Below are positions 1 through 12,431 of a stretch of 64,000 bases of DNA, piece after piece. Made by a program: the position numbers and the translations under genes. How positions within the stretch are numbered: the first letter of the stretch is position 1; the number at the start of each line of letters is the position of its first letter. The stretch is from Morella rubra. Taxonomy: Eukaryota > Streptophyta > Magnoliopsida > Fagales > Myricaceae. A model generated the notes under the pieces. It had not been told where the DNA came from and made no database searches. It was given only the letters and a program-made list of their open reading frames with translations. The stretch is from NCBI GenBank assembly GCA_003952965.2, contig CM025849.1, positions 11,455,628 to 11,519,627 of the forward strand. Direction: 5' to 3'.

Positions 1-129
1 GCATAAGACCTTTGGGCCGGGTTTTGTATCCTATTACTGAGGCCCAATTATGCGTATAGTACCCAGTCCTCTAGGCATGGGCATAAGACTTTTGGGCCGG
101 GTTTTGTATCCTATTACTGAGGCCCAATG
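1..129. repeat. Two-copy direct repeat carrying GGGCC/GGCCC motifs
   Basis: A block of about 48 bases at 1-49 returns at 81-128 with one visible mismatch, a spacing of 80. Each copy holds GGGCCGGG and GAGGCCCAAT. The repeat may continue left of the window. Further GGCCC/GGGCC motifs follow to about 215. It could be an upstream promoter element (GGCCCA is a common plant site II-type motif) or an edge of an unrecognised repeat. Confidence 0.75.
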
Positions 130-425
130 AGCTATTTGGATAACCCTTTGCATACCTTCTTACTCGGCCCTCCCCAGCTTGGGTCCATGAACAACGGGTG
201 GGCCGGTCCACCTTCCACCCCATATCATGAAAGATATAAACACAAGTAACCAAACTACGCATTAAATATTCAGGAAAAAAACATTCACATTAGGTAGCGC
301 GCACAAGGGTGTATACATAATTTATACTTTATTGACATAAAAATATATACCATATAAAATAAAGGATAAAATTTGGAATTTTGGGTGAGGATAATGTTCT
401 AATAGATTATGCCAAGGTACTAGTT

Positions 426-574
426 TTTTTTAATAAACCATACTTCATTAAAAATCCAAAAATAAGATAAAGTCAGAAAGAATCAGCTCCCAAGTACACC
501 CAATAATAATTAACAAATAGCTCGAGATAAGGAGAAACACTCTTCTTAAAGAGAGAGGAGGCGGCAGCCGAGAA
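426..574 (-). mobile_element. Candidate poly(A)-tailed retroposed fragment with 7-bp target duplication
   Basis: The 7-mer ACTAGTT occurs at 419-425 and again at 575-581. The enclosed 149 bases begin on the plus strand with a T run, so on the minus strand the insert ends in a short A tail. This is the arrangement left by target-primed reverse transcription. No coding similarity or pol III boxes were recognised. It could be a 5'-truncated LINE end. The 7-mer is palindrome-like, so chance is not excluded. Confidence 0.35.
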
Positions 575-581
575 ACTAGTT

Positions 582-3500
582 AACATAACAAAAGGTAATC
601 TTTCTTTTTATCCTAAATTTGTGCCATCTGTTTTTTTTTTTTGCAAGTGCCTGCGCCATATTTCTGTATTTGGATGGTTGTAGATTTTGGCATGTAAGTG
701 AGTTGTCAATAAACAAAATAGAAAATATTCCCCAAAGTTTTGTAGATTTTGATACTCTCTCCATTTCTCACGGCTGGGATTGAAAATTTGTTGGTTGTGT
801 TAATACCATAAGCTATTAAGGATAGCAAGATTTTTTTATTTTTAAGGTAAGTAGGGGAATGAGAAATAACCACACAACAAGAGGGTATCAATAAGTAAGT
901 TTACAAAGACTCGTGTTCCAACCATCAAAAGAGTCTATTCTTTAATAGAAAAAGACAAACTTATAATAGCTAATTTTTTTTACTTATAAATGTATGAGAC
1001 TACTGTCTAACATATTCATTGCGAGAGTGTCTCCTATACTGGATATTATGGTAATAACATATTCAAAACAAAGAGGCTTAGTACTTGATTGAAATTAAGT
1101 AGAAGTATGCCAAAAGATCATGAAGACTTTGCGAGTGCACTAGGTGGTGGACAGAAAACTTCTTCGTCAAGTATAGAGACTTTTGGAAATCCCTGGCCAC
1201 ATGACAAACAAGTATTCATTATAAACAAAACATGATTCAAACCACATTATTATTATAAAAGGAACATGCCCTCACTTCATTCTTTGGTTTCCAACATTTG
1301 ATTGTTCTCGGACAAAATGGACATGTTTGTTTGTAAAAATATTCTAGAAGACAATGTATTCAATGAAAATTCACAAAATTAACATTCAAAATCTCAAAAA
1401 ATCTACAAAAACATCAATAATTTTTAATCAAACTTCAACAATTTTTCACACAAATTTCAATAATTCTTTATTAAAAATTACATAAAATCATCTATCTCTA
1501 TATCTTTTTACAAACTCTAACAAAAAGTAAAAATCTTTAAAATTTTACCAATTTTTACACAAAAACCTATAAAACTCTAATTTACGTAAGTATTTATAAT
1601 TCTATCAAAAATCCTAAAAAATTTAGAATTCTTCGTAAAACAAACATCCAAATTATGTTGGGCCCGTTTGGTCTCCTGGCCGTTAGCTGTTAGATCTCCT
1701 TGTAAATTCATTGAAGTAATTTGCAATTAAAGATGTAATCTCGTCGTCGACCGACCCATCGACCGACAAAGATGTATCATTATTAGGTTGAAGTTACTTC
1801 TACTTACTGAGGGAGATCGGACTTCTGCAGGATTTTACCAACACGGGGGGATTGCTTGTAGTTGAGGGAAGAAAAAACAAATGATGGGCACGCTTTTAGA
1901 ATAAGTGGCTTTTCATCCATGTAGTTGTAACAACCGGCAATTGTTTTTGGTTACCCACTTCCCAAATATAAATGATGGTGATTTGCATAGAAATTTGTGG
2001 AATTCCCTTCCATGCATGCCTTCCTGCAGCTTCTGTTCTTCCGTATAACTTTTTTATGAGTAACATCTGTGAATCGCAAGCTTCCAACCCTGCTTATCAC
2101 TATAGTTTTGTAATTTGTGAGTTACAAGATTCCCTAAATGAGTCAAGTGCTCTAAAAGGTGATGTCTGATAAGCAAAATTTTTAAAATTTGTAGAGAAAA
2201 TTTGTAAAAAATTGGTGAAAAGGATTAGTAATATTTGATTAGAAAATAATTTTTATTGAAGTTTGTTAAAAAGTTAGGAGAGAAAATTTGATGAAATTTT
2301 TTAATAAAAAATAATAAGTTAACAAATAAGAAGAGAGAAGATCGATAGAGTTTTTTTTTTTAATTATTATCAAAAAGTATTGAAGTTACGTGAAAAAGTT
2401 TAATTTGTGTAAACATCTCGAGATTTTGACATTTGGTTGTAAAAATTTTAATTTTTTGAAAAAATTTCAAATCCAAACCTAACATCACCTTAGCATGCGG
2501 TTTAAGTTTCAGTTCTCGAACCTTTTAGTCAATAGCCCAACATTCAAATTCTCCAAAGCAAAGTGGACTGTTTCCCTCACATTGAATGAAGACTTCTGTA
2601 TCTCCTTTGATCTTAATGTATTTAATTGATCTGCTGCTATAATATGCTTGAGCCTTTAAAAACTCAGCCAAAAGACAAAGAATCACATAAAACACACACA
2701 TGAGATTATATTTTTCTCCACTTGCCAAAAAAGCAAATTATATATTATTTTCACTAAAAAATGGATATCCAATATTAGTCCTAAGAATGAGTCTTTTAAT
2801 TATTATTTTTATGGATAACAAGGGGATCTATTTTTATGGTAACAGTAGTAGTCATCCCACCCTCTACCCACTAAATAAATAAGAAAGAATATTTGATGAC
2901 ATTGAAAATGTATCCCCCATGGAGATGGTCTACTGGAATCGGGATGGCATATCCTTCTTGAGTCACTCTCCAGCCCGAATAAAAAAATCCCCCAAAAAAA
3001 TCCATTCTCATTAAACCACCTTTTGAGTGCTAGCTTAACCGTCACGATGTTTACTTTCATATACTACTAGATATATTAAGTTCAAGTTATACGAGTGTGA
3101 GGTTGATATTTATTACTGTTAGATTAATCGAGCACTGGATTATGACGTTCTCCCATGTACTTAATATACTTAATTCAAGTTATATAAGTGTGAGGTTGAT
3201 ATTACTGTCGCTGGACAAATGTCAGATTAATCGTGCACCCAATTATGAAGTTAGAATTGTGTGCATGTCCGAAGAAAAATTACTCCAAAAAAACATAAGC
3301 TATGTTTGGTTAATTCTTAAAAAAATTTCAAAAATTTTCGCAATAACTTTTTTATCAATTATAATATTTTTTTACACATTGTAATAACTTTTTATAAATT
3401 CTAACCATTTTTAATAAAATTTTTACTTATTTCTGTAAAAAAAAAAACCAAAACAAAAGTAGTCATGAGCCGGTGGTTCAGACGTTTTTCAATCTTATTA

Positions 3501-3650
3501 AACCCTTCAACTAATCGGAGGGGCCCGCGACGAGCGTGGAGGTGGTCTTTTCTGTAATCTTTATACGTACCACCGCTCTCTGTGATTTCTGTCTCTGCAG
3601 AGTCACGCGCTGCACTCACCCCCGTGATCCGCCCTCTGGCCCCACAACAC
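582..3650. other. AT-rich intergenic DNA, no gene seen
   Basis: Apart from the candidate MITE at 1318-1650, I see only short, unrelated open frames without splice context or family resemblance. The stretches at 2160-2480 and 3295-3430 are low-complexity, T/A-rich, and look like decayed miniature elements. Confidence 0.5.
1318..1650. mobile_element. Candidate MITE, about 330 bp, AT-rich
   Basis: The left end reads TGGACATGTTTGTTTGTAAA. The reverse complement of the right end reads TGGATGTTTGTTTTACGAAG, so the ends are imperfect inverted repeats around a very AT-rich core with no ORF. A target duplication is not clear. Similar AT-rich stretches lie at 2160-2480, 3295-3430 and 55425-55570. Confidence 0.35.
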
Positions 3651-3654
3651 GACA

Positions 3655-3905
3655 AAATGGGCCTTATTGGGCTTTCCACTACCGAAGAAACCAGCGAAAC
3701 CACAAAAAACTAAAAACGAATAAAACTGTTTTCTTGCTACAAAGAGCCGCCTAATTTTCAAATGCTTAATTCTTCCACATTGTCCAAATGCCGGTTATTT
3801 TCGATCGCTTACCACTCACCAGCCCTCCCTCTCCTTTGACTCCGTCTGTACAAAACTCTGCAATTCGTAAAGTAAAGTTAGTTTGGTTTTGAAAGTGGAG
3901 GACCA
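3655..3905 (+). promoter_or_regulatory. Probable promoter and leader of the first kinase gene
   Basis: Upstream of the ATG at 3906 lies a GC-richer island (3510-3680) with GGGGCCCGCGACG near 3521 and a TGGGCCTTATTGGGC pair near 3659-3673. These are GGGCC/GGCCC boxes common in plant promoters without an obvious TATA box. No convincing TATA element is positioned for a leader ending at 3905. The transcription start is not determined. Confidence 0.4.
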
Positions 3906-6803
3906 ATGAAGTGCTTCCACTTCACCAACGGGGAGAGACGGGACGACGGGGGCAGCGTCGTTCAGAGAGCGTCGTCCAAGGTATCGTGGGCGCGTTCCCT
4001 CAGCGTGGCCTCCTCCGCGAGCACGGTCGACACCAGGCGCTCCGAGTTCGACTGCTCTGACCACAGGGACTTCTCCGACTCACTCGGGTTCCTCGAGTTC
4101 CTGAGTCAGCGCCGCGCCAACGATCTTCGCGTCTTCACCTTCTCCGAGCTCAAATCAGCTACCAGAGGGTTCAGCAGGGGGTTGCTGATTGGGGAGGGAG
4201 GGTTTGGGTGTGTGTACAGAGGGGTTGTCAGGGTTTCTCGGGACTGGACTGATGCTCCTGATTCAAGGATGGAGGTTGCCATCAAGCAGTTGAATCGTAA
4301 TGGTTTCCAGGCATGCCCTTCCTTCCTTTTTATACATGGTGAATGCATTCATCCCTACATGTTTAACACATTTATGTACCAATGGTCCTTTATTGTAATG
4401 AGTGAGCAAATTAGTTTTGTTCGTTATTAGTGCATGTTTTGGTTACTTGAGAATATCAATCAATAATGATGGACATGGAAAGAGAATGGGAGGCAGAATT
4501 GGATTGTGAAGTTTTGCTTTCAGATGATCAGTTAGTTCAATTTACTGTGATACGGAGGACGTAGCTTTCTACTACTTCAGGAATTGTGTGAATTGTGCCT
4601 TGACTGAGTTATAAACGCAACCGATCACCAAAGAACTCATCTATTTGGGGTTGGCTCTCAGATTGAGATCCTCTCTACCTTTCAGTATCCTGCAACATTT
4701 AATGCTTGCTGAATCGTTCTCTCTCAAAATTGGACAATCCACTTTGGGCAGAAAGTTAGGGAGGATTCTAATCCTTGCAGCTCTGTTTAATATGTGACCT
4801 GTTTGCATCCCAAAATACTGCACAGTAGTTATCCATTTCTACTGTCAGTAGTCTATTTTGTAAAGGTGAAGAATTTGTTGCTCATTGGCTACAGATTTCA
4901 CCTGGCTTGTGAGCATATGATGTACTGCTTTTCAGTGTTGAACCACAGATTGAATTGGCAAATTTTGAGAGTAGAAGCAATTGTCTCAATGCCCATGATC
5001 TAAGTTCAATGGGCAGGTTCTGCTTTCAAATTGCACTCATTTGGAAATTATGCATGAATTATTTGTAAGAAGGAGAACAATATCTATCTGCTGCAATTGA
5101 GTTTAAACCCTTAGTAAGATATGCTGTATGCTCTACGGTCATCTTATGGGACTTTTCTCTTTTGCATTCTAGTATTCAGGGGCACAAGGAGTGGATTAAT
5201 GAAGTGAATTTTTTGGGTGTGGTCAAGCACCCAAATCTTGTCAAATTAGTGGGATATTGTGCAGAAGATGATGAAAGAGGTATTCAGAGACTCCTCGTCT
5301 ACGAGCTTATGCATAATAAAAGCTTGGAGGACCATCTATTGGCTCGAGTACCTTCTCCTCTCCCATGGATTACAAGGCTGAGAATTGGTCAGGATGCAGC
5401 TCGCGGCTTGGCATACCTTCACGAAGAAATGGATTTTCAGGTTCAGTATTCTTGTTCGCTTCAGAACATTGCAATCCTCGGTTATAGGAAATCTTATTGT
5501 TTTCTTATTCCTTTTTCACGTGTTACTCCTAAAACTGCACCTTATGTTTAGAGTGATTGCATGGACGCTCTTTCATCTAGAAAATGATGCCTAATTGGAG
5601 TACAAAAGCTTAAATGAGGTTATCTGCATGGTTTCTGTTGCAGTTTCTTATTACCAAAGCTTCCCACTTTTTGTATGCATTATTCTTTCAGAAGAGAATG
5701 GATTGGTGGAAGATGCATACAATGATCTTTTCTACAGATTTTTGCGCTGGCTGCAGTGTGATTTTTTGGCAAGTAGAGTAGTAGGCTACTTCGCCCAATC
5801 ACATGCTTGTCCGTACGATATTGAACTCATTCATAATTGATGCAGCTAATATTTCGAGATTTCAAAACATCAAATGTTCTGCTGGATGAGGATTTCAATG
5901 CGAAGCTCTCGGACTTTGGACTGGCTAGGCAGGGACCTTCTGAAGGACTCAGCCATGTGTCAACATCAGTAAGTTGTTGGATGTGTATTCAATGATTATC
6001 TTTTTACTGCCATTGGAATATTTACCTTCTACAAAGCTGGTTCTTGCAAAAGTTTGGAGCATATGCAGATTTACTGATCATAACTCTTTCAGTCAAGGCT
6101 ATATTGTTAAATCAAGTCTCTGTCTTGAGTGATAGAATTTAACTCATGCCTCATGTAACCAAACCTGGTACGTGTTACATAATTCTCAGTTCTTTTTTTG
6201 TTTTTTATCAAGGTTGTAGGGACAGTAGGTTATGCTGCTCCAGAGTATGTTCAGACAGGCAGGCTTACTACTAAAAGTGATGTTTGGAGCTTTGGGGTGG
6301 TACTTTATGAGCTTATCACAGGAAGACGGGCAGTGGAAAGAAATCTTCCTCGAAATGAGCAGAAACTCTTGGACTGGGTGAAACCCTATGTCTCAGACTC
6401 CAAGAAATTTCACCTTATTGTAGACCCTCGACTTGAGGGACAGTATTGCATCAAATCAGCTCAGAAACTTGCATCCCTGGCCAACAAGTGTCTAATGAAG
6501 CAGCCAAAATGCCGTCCTAAAATGAGCCAGGTGGTTGAGATACTAGGAAAAATCATTAGTGAGACATTATCACAAGATGAAGATGCACCTCAGCCTGTCA
6601 ATGAAAGTGAAGAAGTTAAGGAAGAAACGGCAGAGGAGACTGAGCCTGAGCCTGAACCCGAGTCTGAGCCTGAACCCACCAAGCAAGGGAACAATTACTT
6701 GAAGAAGGTTTTTGATATTAGAGAAATGGTGAACTTTAGAAACAAGTCTTTGAGCAAGTTGGATTGGAGAAATTGGACACCAGGAGTGGTAAGAACTTCG
6801 TGA
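3906..6803 (+). CDS. Receptor-like cytoplasmic kinase VII (PBL19/PBL38/PCRK-like), 4 exons
   Basis: Serine/threonine kinase acting just under the plasma membrane downstream of immune receptor kinases (family knowledge). Exons: 3906-4310, 5180-5440, 5846-5968, 6213-6803, all phase 0, giving 459 residues. Seen: N terminus MKCF with no Gly2, so no N-myristoylation, though Cys3 could be acylated; P-loop IGEGGFGCV near 95-103; catalytic Lys127 in VAIKQL; FRD with Asp227; DFG at 245-247; AAPEY near 271-275. The run [13 protein letters not shown] and [15 protein letters not shown] are typical of the RLCK-VII group with PBL19, PBL38 and PCRK1/2. After the kinase domain comes an acidic tail of about 60 residues with a Glu-Pro repeat. 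Intron 1 needs a GC donor. All key kinase residues are intact, so the protein should be active. It is convergent with the second kinase gene. Assignment to a single Arabidopsis orthologue is not certain. Confidence 0.93.
4311..5179 (+). other. GC-AG intron (intron 1 of the kinase gene)
   Basis: The frame of exon 1 runs to GGTTTCCAG at 4310 and the next bases are GCATGC. The family-conserved continuation GHKEW begins directly after TATTCAG at 5179. Both flanks are phase 0, and no nearby GT donor keeps the frame. The intron therefore starts GC and ends AG. Confidence 0.8.
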
Positions 6804-8923
6804 TAAGCTATCAGCTTCTGGCTGTATAAGAGAAAAATGCATACCGCCCCCATTCTGGATGGCCGATGGATGCAGATATCTGAGGTTGCTGACAAAAGGA
6901 GGTGATGCTGTTTCTCTGTTACCTTTTGTCTGGAGTATAGTTGTAAATAGTGTTTCTGAGAGAAGCTGATGTAGGAGGCAAGCTTTCTATGCACACATAA
7001 GCTGAGTCAAGGTTAATTTCCCTGCTACATATATATTAGTGTTAATGAATATGGTAGCAGTCTATATGCTTCCTTACGCATTTCGAGTGTGTTCTATGTC
7101 AGATCTTCCATGAGTTTTCTGTTGTATTTGTATCTGGGATGTGGTTGACTACAGAAACTGCATAAGGTCTGAGGCTCGAGCAGGCCGCTAGTCGAAGTAA
7201 AACTAGTCTTCTTTTCTATTTGTTAGGTCTGCAAAAAGAGAGGAGAAAACTCGAACCCTATTTCGCCAAATTGCATTGATCGCAGGCTCCCAAAAGTAGA
7301 GAAAATGTACCGGCTAGAGAACGTAACTGATCCACAATGTGAATGAGGACAATAGCTTTCGAGTTTCATGGCTGTCCATTCCACCAAACCGCATTGTTTA
7401 TTTGGGCATGTTGGGCCTATTAAGAAATTACAGCGCACAAAAAGTTGGACCTAAAGCGGATTAAGATAAGTGCGGAATATATTTTGTCCATTTTGTACTA
7501 GATAAGATTTTATAATCTTGGTGTTTATTATTTTTTAAATTTTTATATTAATAATAGTTTGGGGTTTAATGTGGGGAGACTTTTTATACCTAGAGGGTAA
7601 TGATCTATTTTGTATATGTATTTTTGTTTTAATTTTTTTTTTATAAATGTGACTATTCCAATGGACAAAAAATGGATTTCAACAATTTACGTTAAAAAAA
7701 GTTTTGAGTATCATAGCAAGAAATGCAGTTTTTTTTTTGACAAGGAAAAAGGGGGAGGGGACAGCCAACATAGCAATCCTCTCTAAGTGTGACCATTGGA
7801 GCACCTCTGCTGCAAAATGTCTGGGTTGAACTATAACTACTGTTCACTGGCGACGAGTTTGTCATTACAGCACCAACAAGATCATAAGTCAGTCTCACTC
7901 TATTTATTAGGCCCAAGGTCAAACTTTACTTTCGTAAGCGATTTCAACTTATTTTAATTGTCACAACTTCTGAGTTTTAACCTCGTTAACACCTAAAAGT
8001 TATCTTCGAAGTTTAAGCCTCACTTTGATAGACTTTAGCCGCGACTCATCCTCCATCGACCTAGCGGCAGTCCCTCTTGAAGAGTTTGGAGAAGCCACTT
8101 GGGTTGAGCACTGGGGGTCCCAAAAGTGGAACCCCCCATCAAGTTGGCGCTGCCGACCCACTTCATATTTGGAGAAAGATTGGGGAGAAGTCCATCACGT
8201 TTCAGCTTCACACAAGTCGAAAGCTCATAAAGTTCCGCGCAATGAAAACAAAGCATACGCATCCACGCGTGCCTCCCTCACCTTCGACTCTTTCATCTTC
8301 TTAAGATAGTTCGGCCATAGCTGGTGGAAATCATCAAGCTACTCGACTACGAGTTCATATTAGATAATTACTCTTCTAGATCAGTTTTCCTTTTTCTTTC
8401 TGAGTTGGTTATTGCAGGTTGTGCCCCGAATTAAAAAAAAAAAAAATACTGCCCCACAGACTACAATCACCGACGATATCCTCAATAGTTTGAATTTCTT
8501 CTTTTCTTTCTTTTGGAAAAGGATACGAATAAAAATAATACATCAAACCAATTCACGTGAAGAAAGATAGACCCCCCCACCTAAATGGGTACCAAAAAGA
8601 AAACATAACACCCCAAGCTGGACCAAAAAGGACAGCTTCCTGTAGTTATCATACAACAGCACTTGCATCTCTGTTTTCAAGCTATTTTCAAAAGTTACAG
8701 ACATTGAAAGGCACCCCAACATTCGGGCGTTCTTCGTGTGACAAGCTCACCAGGAAACTGTCAACAGAAGGTTTAACAGCTGACAGAAAGGTTGATTGAA
8801 ACATTAGCTGGAATCTGATCTGTACAGTTGCAAGGCAGATATATGTATATGCTCAATCTCATGAGATCCTTCCCATGGGACTTTTAGTAGAATGAGGAGC
8901 AGTTAAATTCTAATATTGCATTT
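6804..8923. other. Region between two convergent kinase genes
   Basis: This holds the 3' untranslated regions of both kinase genes (roughly 6804-7100 on plus and 8923 down to about 8800 on minus). The middle, about 7450-8560, is AT-rich with T runs at 7629 and 7731 and a poly(A) run near 8434. No gene, RNA or element boundary could be supported. Confidence 0.5.
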
Positions 8924-11882
8924 TCAAGCATAAAGAGGGGAAGCAGAAGGCCGGGGATAAGCAGCAGGGATTTTTCCCTGCAGGGCTTCATCTGCACTTC
9001 GTCTTCGAACCCTGGGACCATTACTTGAATGGTTCTGAATAGCTTCAGTGCCATTTGCGTCCGGGAGTTGCTCCAATCCTTTTACAACCTCTTCCATGGT
9101 TGGCCTGAACTTGGCTTCAGTGGATAGGCAGCGCGCTGCAAGGGTTGCTACCTTAAAGGCACCTTCCATTGTATATTGCCCTTCAAGACGACTGTCTAGG
9201 ATACGAAAGATCTTCCGTTTATTTGATAGGGAGGGTTTAGCCCATTCCACCAAATTGTGCTCTCCAGATGGACGATTCTTATCAACTGCTCTCCGACCAG
9301 AAAGCATTTCAAGTAGTACCACCCCAAAACTATAGACATCACTTCTGGTAGTAAGATGACCTACCACCAGTTCAAAAAGAGAAAAAAAAAATGAAGCAAT
9401 TATCAGAAAAGCATAAATGTATCAACGATTATAAGAGGAATCTAGATTTAAGACTGGATAACCAACGCAAATAGGAAGGAATATTAGTTGCATGGTCTAT
9501 AAACAATTGGCATTGCAAAAACAAGAAGCAGGGAAAGTCAATCAGTAAAGAACATGAAAATAATGTAAATAACTAATACCTGTAGCTAGATACTCAGGAG
9601 CAGCATATCCATATGTCCCCATAACCCTGGTAGAGACATGACTTTTATCCCCTGTTGGCCCATCCTTGGCCAACCCAAAGTCAGAAAGCTTTGCGTTGTA
9701 GTTCTGTGATTGCATCAGAAAAGAAACTCTTACACGGCAGCAGAAAGGTAAAAACTCCCCCAAGTCCATCACAAGAAACCATATAACAGAAGTAAACATG
9801 CCCTACTAGACAAGTCACATACCGAATCAAGTAGAATATTGGAAGTCTTGAAATCCCGATATATAACTTGTGTTTCAGCACTATGAAGAAAGGCAAGGCC
9901 CTTTGCAGCACCAAGAGCAACCTTCAGACGGAGGTTCCACGAAAGAGGTTGGAAATAAGAACCCCCTGGTACATCCACAAGTATTAATTTTTTCATTTAC
10001 CCAACATGACCAACGCTCTTTAATACAAATGTGTTAAGAGATTGATTACAAAAAAAACTCACTCCTGAATAAATGATTTTCCAAGCTGCCACGAGGCATG
10101 AATTCATACACCAGCAGCCGATGTTCATCCTCCAAGCAATAGCCAATCAATCTCACAAGATGTGGATGATAAAGCTGTCCAAGATAATTCACTTCTGCCT
10201 GTAGGATCACAGAAATCAGAAGAGAAGGAAATCAGTGCACTTGAAATTAAGCATGTTTGTGGGCAGCCTGTACAGAAAGAAAAACTGAAAATATTCCATA
10301 TTATGTACAATTCCAACCTATAAGGCCATTTTTGGACGTCTAAAGGCACGAGCATACAAATTCTTACGTGCCGAACTCTATCTGAGCTAAAAGTATAACA
10401 GGCTGTCCATATAAATTAGTGATGACAATAAGCCAATTCTCTATTTTTGAAGAGGATTAGAAAGAAGCTAAAACTCGACTCACCAACCACTCCCTGTGAC
10501 CTTGGTAACTTTCTTGATTAAGCCTTTTCACAGCTATAACAGTTCCAGTGCCAGGCTTGGCAGCAGCAAATGTATTCTCGTCAATCCACCCCTTAAAAAC
10601 TGAACCAAAACCACCTTCTCCTAACACACTATCAGGACGGAAATTCCTGGTGGCCATTTTGAGTTCGGCGAAAGTAAAGCTCTTTACATTGGATGATTGC
10701 AAGATCTCACCCTCACTCCGTGGAGTTTGAGCCACTGAAACTGATGACCCTTTGCTACTTGCACCGCTAAAATCATTCCCATCATTGCTAACAGATTTTG
10801 AATTTGCCCCTGCACAAGCAAATGCATAGTCTCTACATAAATTATTTGTCACCGGACATACATAACAAACTACCCAGGAGTTTATGTATTCAATCTCTTC
10901 CTCTCAAGGATGATATCAGAAATTGAAAAGCCCAGAAATATGTGACCAACAAAGTCTTCACTACGATTTCACAGAGTTAGGTAGCCACCTTATCTTTGCC
11001 GAGTACAAACACCATATTACAAGAATATTCAATAACTAAAACACATGCACAGAAAGCACCGTTTTGTGAAGCATCTCAGCCAACAAATGTCACCTATTAG
11101 GTCGCCAAGAGACCAAAGGTAATGGTTACTGCAGGATCCCAAATTTTTCGCTTTTCCCCCTCTTTTTACACTTTAAAACTGAAGTTTACCGACCAAACAA
11201 TTCTGACCAATGCATAATTGGGCTGAATAATTATTACGTTGCAACACAGCTTATAAAAAAAAAAAAAATCGAATTCCCTTTCTTTCAGGGCAAATATTAG
11301 AAACCAAACGAAGCAAAGAAAAAACAGATAACGACTACCGTGTCGAGGATATCCAGATTTTGCAGGATAACTGCAGTAAATACAAAGAGGCCAATGTTCT
11401 AACAAACTACACCTACCCAGGAAAAGGAATAAGCAAATCGTCAGAGAAATGGACAATGCCTAGCGGAACAGAATTCCAAATATGAGGACAAATCCAGCTC
11501 ACCTGAACAGGAATTCATCCATTCCCCACGTGTCTCCAGAAAAAAAAAAAGGGAAAAATAAAGAGAACAAAAAGGATGTTGGAGAAATTCATTCCGCAAA
11601 GTCAAGATTTTAGGGAAGAGAAATAACGCAGAATAACTTACCCAAAAAAAGAGAGAAACAAAGAACGCAGAACAAAATAGCATTTCAAATAGTATACAAA
11701 TTACAAAGGATAAATTAGAAGAAAAAAAAACCATCAATTTTCTGTACGATCAGTTTAACTCCAAAGCAAAATCCAGGAATAGATACAAAACTATATAAGT
11801 GTTTAAAGAAGAAATGCAAAATCTGAGTACCTGTATTGCATGGGCTCTCAGCTTTAATTTGGGCGCTCAAGCAAATCCCCAT
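8924..11882 (-). CDS. Receptor-like cytoplasmic kinase VII, APK1/PBL9-PBL11-like, 6 exons
   Basis: Membrane-anchored Ser/Thr kinase of the APK1 branch of RLCK-VII. Exons on the minus strand: 11882-11831, 10809-10484, 10198-10063, 9965-9823, 9703-9580, 9360-8924. All have GT-AG borders and consistent phases and give 405 residues, near the usual 410. Seen: N terminus [15 protein letters not shown], with Gly2 (N-myristoylation) and Cys4 (acylation), which chose the first exon of only 52 bases; P-loop GEGGFGSV near 81-88; Lys112; [10 protein letters not shown] with Asp209; DFG at 227-229; AAPEYLATG; and the C-terminal [10 protein letters not shown] signature shared with Arabidopsis APK1A. No key residue is missing. 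The first intron is about 1 kb. A TATA box and CT-rich leader lie upstream. The family works in receptor-complex signalling; the specific pathway cannot be read from sequence. Confidence 0.95.
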
Positions 11883-12340
11883 GAAAGCCAACTAGCTTTT
11901 GATTCCTCTTCCTGAAGATAAGAGAATCTAACACCCTCAGCTGCACCAAACTTGGAAAGAAAGAAACTTGAACAGTAAAACGAAGCAGATCTGAGTATGG
12001 AAACTCCAGCTTTTCACCGAAAAAGAAAAAACTTAGGTCTCGTCAAAAGAAAAATAACCCTCTCCCATCGATCGCTCTTCACTTCAACTTAATTTACATC
12101 AAATAAACGAAATACGTAACAGGAAAGCACAAGACAGAAAATCGTGAACTCCCACTTAAGGAATTGGAAAACCCACCTCCCTTTCAGCGAAGCGACCCCT
12201 ACTTTTGCACAGAGGTAGAGTCTAGCGGGTTTTCAGTCTCCTGTAGTAATCTGGTGGCTGAGAAGCTCACAGAGAGAGCTTTCCCAAAGAAACAAGCTGA
12301 CGAGGATTCAACCAAAGCTTAGCTTTGACTGCAATATAGG

Positions 12341-12431
12341 TAGAGAGAGAGAGAGAGAGAGGGGGAGGGAAGGTGCGGGTGAACTGCATTAATGGCGGGC
12401 TGGTCCCCCTTCTTGGCTCAACGGCTTTATA
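12341..12431 (-). promoter_or_regulatory. TATA box and CT-rich leader of the APK1-like kinase gene
   Basis: On the minus strand TATAAA lies at 12431-12426. A start about 30 bases on, near 12395, would give a leader of about 510 bases. That leader carries a (CT)n run (GA run on plus, 12343-12361), a frequent feature of plant 5' leaders. The GA run is also a microsatellite. Confidence 0.55.

Noticed and set aside
4301..4303. GT donor inside GGTTTCC as an alternative to the GC donor
   Set aside because: It would join in the wrong phase to the only acceptor before GHKEW.
7722..7850. T-run-headed segment as another retroposed insert
   Set aside because: No flanking duplication could be matched on the far side.
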